Shown here: piece after piece, positions 10,001 to 12,742 of the stretch
Layout: each line of letters starts with the position of its first letter
How positions within the stretch are numbered: position 1 is the stretch's first letter
Origin: Methanosarcinaceae archaeon
GTDB taxonomy: Archaea; Halobacteriota; Methanosarcinia; Methanosarcinales; Methanosarcinaceae
Direction of reading: 5' to 3'
Assembly: GCA_020793555.1 (NCBI GenBank)
Contig: DQIO01000275.1
Span: 1 to 12,742, forward strand
Length of the DNA stretch: 12,742 nucleotides
Position numbers and translations under genes: made by a program
The notes under the pieces: generated by a model
What the model was told of the DNA's origin: nothing
Seen by the model: only the letters and a program-made list of their open reading frames with translations
Databases searched by the model: none

Positions 10001-10410
10001 CACGTCTTGCCGTTACAATTGAACCTAATGTAGTCTATGGTGGCGATGTAAGTCTTTTGCAGGCTACTGTAGTATTGCCACAGCTCACGAAATTGACACG
10101 AGCTGAATACTTTATCGATGAAATAAGTCGGGATGGATATGGTTTGCCATTGGAATATATTGTCGGGAAATCAAATGATTCATCAGCCGTACTTGGTGCA
10201 GCGATAAATACATCCCAATTGTCATACGATAAACATCCGATCTTTGTACATGTAAAAGACTCATCCGGAAAATGGAGTAAAACAGAAGTTGTAGTACTCA
10301 CAGTAGAACGAGCAGGTGGCATTGCCGCTATGGAGGTTCTGTTAAAGGATATTATTCCTGCATTTGGTTTTGCAGGGTTGTTATTCTTGATATGGAGACG
10401 TTTTAGATGA
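1012..10410 (+). CDS. Giant S-layer multiheme c-type cytochrome with N-terminal beta-helix
   Basis: The 3132-residue protein is one intact frame. Residues 18-41 form a signal segment ending near AGA. Then come a NosD-like beta-helix (about 45-780), a beta-sandwich (781-933), heme region 944-2979, an Ig-like domain (about 2993-3105) and a C-terminal helix (about 3114-3128) ending in RRFR, so the chain should be outside with its C-terminus in the membrane. By hand I count 45 CXXCH motifs plus CX8CH, CX3CH and CX5CH. A PPC-like beta-sandwich (2003-2083) and two S-layer-like segments (2178-2267, 2296-2449) interrupt the hemes. The family most like this is the large S-layer multiheme cytochromes of ANME archaea, thought to carry electrons across the S-layer to partners or minerals. 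The ATG at 1012 is chosen because an in-frame TAG at 997-999 precedes it and the signal segment follows. N-X-S/T sequons are abundant, as in glycosylated archaeal surface proteins. Confidence 0.93.
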   Translation: MNPTTITTNTYTGYPARAVSILVTCAFCIVSFLMFCGVAGAVIYDTDSGINNITSANCSYWSTVLSNNDSTVQSTSINVNDGAVLNLVNATIRMRGNGINVNFNGTMNVTGGSTITRYSNYYDFKYFDGSFGYVSDSTIEYSNKLQIDTSNNLKIVNSIIRNNRYEGISLTSTSGNVNLTNNAITNNGPIGINIASSGNNILRDNNINGTSRSLYVSGNYTNDIDASNKVNGDLVYYKYNINGVLIVGENIGHITLYNCSNVSIKDNTFVTDGDGIRLVSSTENVTIDNNIFSNSNYYGIALASSQANITNNIVTNSDETAILLSVSHNSNMMNNIMSGGTDIASGIKLSNSNNNVLVNNTVTATGSDVDGILVSSSNSNNLIENILIYSGSSNGIRLYDADSNNLINNSVKNKGKSGFSLDGGSNYNTIRDNDITNNAWGGITIDAGSHNNISNNEILSNDGGDVYDPRNGVTILSGTNNSVNNNNISLNTLNGTMVNSTGNRISNNILFNNGDNGISIQADGNTFSNNTIIMGATAGYGFDIKFGQYSNYIYQNNTVNGEKIYYYFNDNTMQSVTVEPLTTANVSNVGKISLIQCSNFRIDDNILSNNKYIDGGIPSGIFLYDSTDNTISNNDVMNNYQGIYLYNSSNNVISNLNSINTSEDRGIYLDISNYNEITNNIFGSNVISGIYFNFSNYNNIIGNNVTGSSEGILLETSLNNSLSINNITNYLLSAIRLIEYSMNNTIIGNVHSIRNSAEFDICINDSNNNVIAPNETTATNYTFYLTGDTRLVTLDTVFNKTNVGYEDTSGITLMWRIDVFSWDNKHIEPIWGNLTVRYGDYSAVGGILVWDGQVPNANGRLSNNSMDYWGPPNSDDNWLPIIEYKENATGKVNYQSTPMNFSVVNMWDKLQSIDDKLYRNITTTIHNPGVTIIINAGYTPNGKCYYCHMEKLTYTTMVHWTDYTKNLTDMTDPHTPGRCIDCHDENDSVSTPHGIGSGNDMLIQQSPQLCYNGSGNQNCHNTDTYRATLDQETEFNQITHHDLGDGKMTCFSCHGNHGTDYRFDLHRNYVDVDRKLYDSADYALCFVCHLEEKLKASMTDTGYLGSFNNQTNFRDEYYSRIGFDDQYLQITRRNQNLHSGHARATCKYCHNPHGSNNPAVTRPSLDWAYITNITAPGSLYPHGDYTNQIILDDPADWGNSTLNQAGGLQQKNCGGCHWKLPIHFVYREFIDYESAGGPDCVGCHDSSDPDAIRKILNVSALKLAMHTNLSLDFRNGGELQGTGMNWTEWGTERGYNASNISTDNAICWSCHSTNGTPPYPGFHPDRTLAPYRCPKCHGPVSGQPPHTDGLVAAIDNHGPTTKGSGSIYIQTNVGTNGSCADCHGPSKLPDSAIGVLTVWKYTGGFQNFTGRTTTGDVAHYGLSRSQGEDYGIANPLVNTSDCLFCHANSLNGAIWGNAMNVSGNMYGADTTNISECYTYCHVLPDYIGIVNENSIAHFHNSSVYSGGGPNCVDCHDVNSAYHIQSLVNVTSIAQSIHGNMGNNTIELVPGIDPRSKPCWGCHQSDGHEPEGMGDRNGVSDPSMKPWTCEDCHGRSSEWVAATHDGDSWLAASYPPNKLPPRIYAHYSNSSTVKTNISRAGGCVDCHVNSIDPYYNDTSEMVLGNTIFSNVSHYGLSRSQGEVIGVTNPLFDTSNCGICHNSTQNATIWGNATQNEHGDFTDYFADDGCYICHTTDGQAPVDFHVGNLSSDATGPDCLYCHRSAGINKFINFTLFNDSIHINLNSEATNSTILVYNSSKACWSCHGNGTQPDIHLSNLTAVRTCYDNVYCHGNTTLNQSVSVEEHFINGIDIQATNATDNAGSCIQCHNLTEMKVSGAPTDKNGTHLVSHYGKNYTIISQYRNNINSTDYCLACHGNSNSIFHNASIITKTTTHGDNCSSCHGAGNIHDASLEVPSISGDSSECLGCHDGLTNKRVISNEYTVSVHSAVNCADCHTPRQEFKGIIVNQESLAYNFTMIPDITSLNATLVWEGGSTLGLTLHSPNGTNYSGNSINISSPQAGNWSAVVRDITGDAPFTLTINVTMKHGIMMAKDCDDCHITGFGITPLVYKHLPQQSNVPTDASCILCHESKLSSATAMGSSHYAPRVTLDTKDCIQCHNGSVDGWGNAPDQRNNTDFAFVTKTLSVDKPWELVDNYTITLIETTTNAAMFEIKKDGILVQKDVTGLGGNIKYEVSGLGIDDTAIINVTVDQLFTAENSYVADLSGYMLSSHIHRETQNEQCYSCHDSEYRNNMPDGMNYYVLDKDCENVTLMEMTVNFTDGDKKIIAMGEWWDLGEGFSVCVADVSIEGSNARLQLYRNETLLEDEIVSTSDYVTHEETLLDRDINVFSAKVDSVFVGDSKFKFVVLTNVDLIAGDQKVVDGDFKLLQTAISAKYLTLDGSITVGEELENFHSATVTPGGYSPDCISCHAGNGVAPILLDLDEFKQGVHVNLNNNTTYTSFITDDANKACWGCHGNSTGGEPDEHPTPYLGNHTPKSCMTCHASSKFGAKPIYSHYPGAEISTSGTCWDCHSNKQNSSKPQNEIAAASHYSAKKNLLNTSDCAVCHGDETNATLWGNAPQVSKHNSSNDCELCHAGEGITTFHDKGITITRDCETCHVDKQQAEKFNLTPILTHYPGAPDGKANTLEINDYTCRVCHNATNNTLHSGMEVREYQNESLGFCFPCHSTEGKYPHKSDTQLEEVLHGSGIKVVVGCDSCHAAEGVSKYHTPSVLGKSYLRGTVKYDTKCTECHPEHEGREYQPYEGIKCEDCHNEYGSVHYAGLKIGQSNTTTSTCPLCHNEDADIFHELTHIVSNVSVEAYEPCGDCHDDTDALMEFSSSSSIIGGTMSTISQSALNESPITCTSCHNSSGMNSFHYDTYPMGTVQDPGWKNWTGGNVTGCKDCHTYQGGEPPFNATNMGTQGISPAGTAHGFAPSCTICHGGADPISFHILATSEFIPRLAVTIEPNVVYGGDVSLLQATVVLPQLTKLTRAEYFIDEISRDGYGLPLEYIVGKSNDSSAVLGAAINTSQLSYDKHPIFVHVKDSSGKWSKTEVVVLTVERAGGIAAMEVLLKDIIPAFGFAGLLFLIWRRFR
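1144..3351 (+). other. Domain: NosD-like right-handed parallel beta-helix
   Basis: Residues about 45-780 consist of short repeats of the type G-I-x-L-x-x-S-x-x-N-x-I-x-N-N, rich in Asn, Ile and Ser, which is the signature of NosD/pectin-lyase-like beta-helices common in Methanosarcinales surface proteins. A marker segment occurs twice: a VNG-x(3)-YY-like stretch followed by a G-x-I-x-L-x(2)-CSN-like stretch, starting near residues 228 and 557. The helix therefore seems to contain two large related halves. No heme motif lies here. As the most membrane-distal part, it probably serves contact with a matrix, partner cell or other surface protein. Confidence 0.85.
3352..3810 (+). other. Domain: beta-rich linker after the beta-helix
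   Basis: Residues 781-933 begin with a TFYLTGDTR-LVTLDTVFNKT-like stretch and continue with alternating hydrophobic strands around WRIDVFSWD, GNLTVRYGD and PIIEYKENATG. This looks like the beta-sandwich that often follows archaeal NosD-like repeats. It separates the beta-helix from the first heme site (C944) and contains no CXXCH. Confidence 0.5.
4720..5517 (+). repeat. Heme module 1 of 4 (six heme positions)
   Basis: The order is GPDCVGCH (C1240), CWSCH, CPKCH, CADCH, an HYGLSRSQGE segment with CLFCH and WGNA, then CYTYCH followed by a HFHN tail. The sixth position is CX3CH (C1476-H1481), where the other three modules have CXXCH. The module spans 236 residues from first to last heme cysteine. 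Confidence 0.8.
5533..6258 (+). repeat. Heme module 2 of 4 (six heme positions)
   Basis: The order is GPNCVDCH (C1511), CWGCH, CEDCH, CVDCH, HYGLSRSQGE with CGICH and WGNA, then CYICH (C1728) and a DFH tail. All six sites are canonical. The HYGLSRSQGE segment starts at 6025 and matches that of module 1 at 5266 closely in DNA too (26 of 30 bases by my alignment), which indicates a fairly recent duplication or gene conversion. Confidence 0.82.
6268..6861 (+). repeat. Heme module 3 of 4 (six heme positions)
   Basis: The order is GPDCLYCH (C1756), CWSCHGN, CYDNVYCH, CIQCH, a SHYGKNY segment with CLACH, and CSSCH (C1937) followed by NIHD. The third position is CX5CH (C1823-H1830), where the other modules have CPKCH, CEDCH and CMTCH. 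The WGNA element is missing here, so this is the most divergent of the four copies. Confidence 0.75.
7018..7260 (+). other. Domain: PPC-like beta-sandwich inside the heme region
   Basis: Residues 2003-2083 lie between hemes 24 and 25 and carry no heme site. The pattern runs from hydrophobic strands with a W-E-G turn to LTLHSPNGTNYSG, then SSPQAGNWSAVVRDITGDAPFTLTI. The L-x-SPNGT and PQAGNW elements are typical of P-domain / prepeptidase C-terminal (PPC)-like jelly rolls. In this protein it is probably a structural spacer or binding domain. Confidence 0.6.
7378..7518 (+). repeat. Partial heme module (positions 4-5) before the S-layer sequence
   Basis: CILCH (C2123) is followed by SSHYAPRVTLDTKDCIQCH and WGNAP, matching positions 4 and 5 of the six-heme module, most closely module 4 (SHYSAKKNLLNTSDCAVCH, WGNAP). 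Immediately after WGNAP, where position 6 would be expected, the S-layer-like sequence begins, so the module looks interrupted. Confidence 0.65.
7543..8358 (+). other. Domain: S-layer family duplication-like region, split by one heme
   Basis: Two related segments are seen. Half 1 (residues 2178-2267) runs from PWELVDNYTITLIE through KDGILVQKDV to VDQLF. Half 2 (2296-2449) runs from WWDLGEGFSVCVADVSIEG through an acidic strand region to INVFSAKVDSVFVG and FVVLTNVDLIAG. The W-x-L-x-x-G-[YF]-S and F-x-x-KVDSVF-x-G patterns match the S-layer duplication domain (PF07752/DUF1608) of Methanosarcina S-layer proteins, as I remember the family. Heme 28, CYSCH at C2280, sits between the halves. This region should integrate the cytochrome into the S-layer sheet. 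Confidence 0.75.
8392..8946 (+). repeat. Heme module 4 of 4 (six heme positions), after the S-layer region
   Basis: The order is SPDCISCH (C2464), ACWGCHGN, CMTCH, CWDCH, SHYSAKKNLLNTSDCAVCH with WGNAP, and CELCH (C2629) followed by TFHDKG. All six sites are canonical. At 165 residues from first to last heme cysteine it is the most compact copy, and it lies on the membrane side of the S-layer sequence, separated from modules 1-3. Confidence 0.8.
10394..10397 (+). promoter_or_regulatory. Ribosome binding site of ccmF inside the cytochrome gene
   Basis: GGAG lies 9 nt before the ATG at 10407, within the last codons of the giant cytochrome gene. Together with the ATGA start/stop overlap it indicates translational coupling of the two genes. 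Confidence 0.6.
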
Positions 10411-12350
10411 TCATAGGTGACATTTTACTGTACATCGGTCTTTTATCTGCAATATCCGGTGCAGTACTCATGTTCATCGGCAGATCGAACTTGGGTGTAA
10501 TTGCAGCAAAGGTTGCAGCGGCTTCATTGACCCTTTGTGTCCTTATACTGGCATACGCATTTATATTCCTTGATTTTAGTTTATTCTATGTCTGGCAGCA
10601 CAACAGTGCAGACCTGTCATTGTATTACAGACTTGGTGCCATGATCGTAGGTCAGGAAGGCACGTATTTATTATGGGCATTTTTCTCAATTTTGATCGTA
10701 CTATCCAATATTATGCAACGTGGGTTGGACTCACGACAAAAACTTTTCACAAATGGTTATGCTCTTTTAACATGTGCATTTTTAATTGTTCTTACAATTG
10801 TAATGACACCATTTAAGTCAATATATCTTGTTAGCGGTGCATCCCTGCCATTGTTTGGAAACAGTATTAGTCCGGCAATTGCCGATATTTTGATGCCGCC
10901 TCATATTGTCACAGCTTTTTTGGCATATGCCTTTGCCATAATTCCTGCATCTGCATCACTATCTTATCTTACGCTCAGGCAGGAAAAGATCCCTGACATA
11001 AAAAACTATCTTCGACTTTCCTGGTTATTTTTGAGTATAAGCATGGTCACAGGCGGTCTCTGGGCAAATCGTCTACTTGGCTGGAATGGTTTTTGGCAGT
11101 GGGATCCTACCCAATCGGCAACAATGGGCATGTGGCTTTTATTGACTGCCATATTGCATGCAGTTGTACGTTTCAACAACAGGTATGAATACAAAGTAAT
11201 GTTTCCATTTTTGTGTATCGGTGTATTCTTAAGTTCGATCTTTATCACATTGGTTGCACGGAGTGGTATTATCACATCTGTTCACACTTTCCCAGGAACA
11301 TCTACCTGGTGGATACTCATTCTCTTTATGGCATTTGTAATCGATTATACCTTTGTTCTTGTGTTGTGGTTCGGTTTGCCTAAAGATGACGTACCAAGTA
11401 GTATCAGTTCCGCTTTTGGACCGCATAATACCTTTTATTTCACTGTCTTGATATTGATCTTAATGGCGTTCATATCATTTTGGGGTCCGGTTTTGTACGT
11501 CATTTTAGCTTTTTTGGGTCAGGAAACAGTTATTTTACCTGATTTTTATAATATCCTTTCCTATCCTCTTATTTTTGTTTTGACCTATCTTGCAGGTATC
11601 TGTTTTTTGTATGGCAGGATAAAATCCCGTACATTGATCTATGCATGTGCAGTTTATCTGTTAATGTCCCTGATATTGGGCATTGTAGTTCCACATGATG
11701 ATTATTCTGTGGCTACATCCGTTTCAGATTCATTATTGAAAAATATATTGGGTTCGATCTCTGTTCTTTCGTACTTGCCTGCTTTTTTCTTTGTAGTGTC
11801 AAGTATCATATTTAAGATGTCCAAAGATGTCAGGATGAGGAATAAGAGAATAGCTCTTCGATTTACGGGTATTAATTTGATCCATATTGGTTTTGTTTTT
11901 GTGGTTATGGGTGCAATTATAAGCACTTCTTTTGCGAGCACATATCATTTCAGTTATGGTGTGGATGATGTCGGTGTCTATAAAGAGGATGGACCGATAG
12001 GAATGCGTTTTTTGGATTTCAGGGTTGAGCAGGTCGATAATGATTGGATACAGATCGTTGATGTTGAGATGGATGTAAATGATGGCCGTGTGTATCATTC
12101 TACTGTAAGTTTTTGGAAGAGCAGTCATTTCGGTTTTATCTCGCGCCCTGATATGAGGTATGGTCTGCTCTCGGATGCCAAGATCGAGTTTCAGGGCTCT
12201 GTTCCACATCAGATCCAGTCTGATGTTATTAAACTGGATGTTTTGGTTAAACCATTTGAGAGTTTGGTTTGGATCGGATGTTTGCTGGGGATGCTGGGGA
12301 TTGTGTTTACGCTTTCATCGGATATTTTGAAAAAGGAAATTAAGAATTAG
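10407..12350 (+). CDS. ccmF: CcmF-type cytochrome c heme lyase
   Basis: The 647-residue polytopic membrane protein belongs to the CcmF/CcsA heme-handling family; CcmF in the E. coli system I pathway transfers heme to CXXCH motifs outside the membrane. The length equals that of E. coli CcmF. Visible landmarks are GQEGTYLLW (82-90, usually G-x-H/x-E-G-S-LLLW), MPPH (H166), the WWD region at about 215-245 with GWNGFWQWDP, LLTAILH (H251), SGIITSVHTF (H293) and LIHIGFVF (H493). These histidines lie close to the four conserved ones of E. coli CcmF as I recall them (173, 261, 303, 491). The WWD region is divergent: GLWAN replaces the usual GxWWA, and DPTQSA replaces DPVENA. The start overlaps the cytochrome stop (ATGA), so it is co-translated with its probable substrate. 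No other ccm genes lie in the window. Confidence 0.9.
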   Translation: MIIGDILLYIGLLSAISGAVLMFIGRSNLGVIAAKVAAASLTLCVLILAYAFIFLDFSLFYVWQHNSADLSLYYRLGAMIVGQEGTYLLWAFFSILIVLSNIMQRGLDSRQKLFTNGYALLTCAFLIVLTIVMTPFKSIYLVSGASLPLFGNSISPAIADILMPPHIVTAFLAYAFAIIPASASLSYLTLRQEKIPDIKNYLRLSWLFLSISMVTGGLWANRLLGWNGFWQWDPTQSATMGMWLLLTAILHAVVRFNNRYEYKVMFPFLCIGVFLSSIFITLVARSGIITSVHTFPGTSTWWILILFMAFVIDYTFVLVLWFGLPKDDVPSSISSAFGPHNTFYFTVLILILMAFISFWGPVLYVILAFLGQETVILPDFYNILSYPLIFVLTYLAGICFLYGRIKSRTLIYACAVYLLMSLILGIVVPHDDYSVATSVSDSLLKNILGSISVLSYLPAFFFVVSSIIFKMSKDVRMRNKRIALRFTGINLIHIGFVFVVMGAIISTSFASTYHFSYGVDDVGVYKEDGPIGMRFLDFRVEQVDNDWIQIVDVEMDVNDGRVYHSTVSFWKSSHFGFISRPDMRYGLLSDAKIEFQGSVPHQIQSDVIKLDVLVKPFESLVWIGCLLGMLGIVFTLSSDILKKEIKN

Positions 12351-12351
12351 T

Positions 12352-12513
12352 GTCACGTCAACTTTCAAGTGTCGGATTATGAAGGGCATAGGGCACAATT
12401 ATAAAATCAAATTATTTCAATAATTATATTAGACGCAGATTCACACTGATTTACGCAGATGTAACCTTAAATCAGCGTTAATCTGTGTTAATCTGCGTCT
12501 TAAAAATAACTAG
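12352..12513. repeat. Intergenic repeat, copy A, with long hairpin
   Basis: The copy starts with GTCACGTCAAC two bases after the ccmF stop, continues through TTCAAGTGTC and ends with AATAACTAG. Its core is an inverted repeat: arms at 12431-12460 and 12471-12500 match at 26 of 30 positions by hand alignment, around the 10-nt loop GTAACCTTAA. The arms consist of shorter CGCAGATT/ACTGATT-type units. It has no coding capacity. Similar CGCAGATTAACACTGATT-type repeats are, from memory, widespread between genes of environmental prokaryotes. Confidence 0.8.
12431..12500 (+). terminator. Hairpin of copy A; possible 3' end of the transcript
   Basis: A 30-nt near-perfect stem with a 10-nt loop lies 80 nt after the ccmF stop. 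It could protect or end the mRNA, but only short A/T runs follow it, and dispersed repeats of this kind often have no gene-specific role. A terminator function is uncertain. Confidence 0.25.
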
Positions 12514-12573
12514 AAAATGGAACAGTGTCAGATCATATATCTAGCGATATTGTATGGTTGACTCGACACTAGA

Positions 12574-12742
12574 GTCACGTCAACATTCAAGTGTCAATCA
12601 TAAGAAACATGGATCACATTAAACAATTCCAAAATACAGTAATATTCAATAAATATTTCAGACACAGATTAACACTGATTAACGCAGATTTAAGGTCGAA
12701 TCAGCGTTAATCTGCGTGAATCAGCGTCTTGAAAATAACTAG
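12574..12742. repeat. Intergenic repeat, copy B, with long hairpin
   Basis: Copy B begins with the same GTCACGTCAAC 222 nt after copy A, continues with ATTCAAGTGTC and ends with AATAACTAG at the window edge, so the array may go on. Its hairpin arms at 12660-12689 and 12700-12729 match at 24 of 30 positions around the loop TTAAGGTCGA. The sequence between flank and hairpin has diverged more from copy A than the ends have. A 60-nt unique spacer (12514-12573) separates the copies. Confidence 0.8.

Noticed and set aside
1012..10410. Frameshift or fusion artefact joining separate genes
   Set aside because: The frame is open for 3132 codons, and heme modules continue on both sides of each inserted domain. 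Signal segment and membrane anchor are at the proper ends, so a single real protein is the simpler reading.
12431..12742. CRISPR array
   Set aside because: There are only two copies, they are long and imperfect, the spacing is 60 nt or more, and each contains an extended hairpin built of sub-repeats; no cas gene is in the window.

Overview
The window looks like a piece of an archaeal genome from the ANME / Methanosarcinales side of the Halobacteriota (ANME-2a/b/c, Candidatus Methanoperedens or an alkane-oxidising relative). It encodes one giant surface protein that joins an archaeal NosD-like parallel beta-helix, Methanosarcina-type S-layer domain sequence and dozens of CXXCH c-type heme sites. 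That combination is known from large S-layer multiheme cytochromes of methane-oxidising archaea. Low GC, many N-X-S/T sequons and archaeal-type GGTG/GGAG ribosome binding sites fit this placement. The exact lineage cannot be fixed from this window.

Layout, all genes on the + strand: (1) 1-362 is a non-coding leader with a GC-richer patch, a 10-nt tandem repeat, an AT-rich promoter-like stretch and two adjacent palindromes. (2) 363-872 encodes a membrane-anchored pentaheme cytochrome c. (3) 1012-10410 encodes a 3132-residue cytochrome with 45 CXXCH motifs (hand count) plus three expanded motifs (CX8CH, CX3CH, CX5CH). (4) 10407-12350 encodes a full-length CcmF-type cytochrome c heme lyase whose ATG overlaps the cytochrome stop codon. 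(5) 12351-12742 is intergenic and holds two tandem copies of a roughly 165-nt repeat, each with a long hairpin.

How they may work together: the two cytochromes could carry electrons from the cytoplasmic membrane through the pseudoperiplasm and S-layer to the outside, and the CcmF would attach their hemes. Read from the C-terminus outward, the giant protein has a membrane helix, an Ig-like domain, 17 hemes, S-layer-like sequence in two halves with one heme between them, 27 canonical plus three expanded heme sites, a beta-sandwich and a beta-helix tip. A six-heme module occurs four times, plus a partial copy that the S-layer sequence interrupts. The three expanded motifs sit where canonical hemes are expected, so they are probably real heme sites or naturally tolerated insertions.

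The most interesting points are the heme-module repeat, the position of the S-layer sequence within the heme chain, the expanded heme motifs next to a co-translated heme lyase, and the tandem hairpin repeat downstream.
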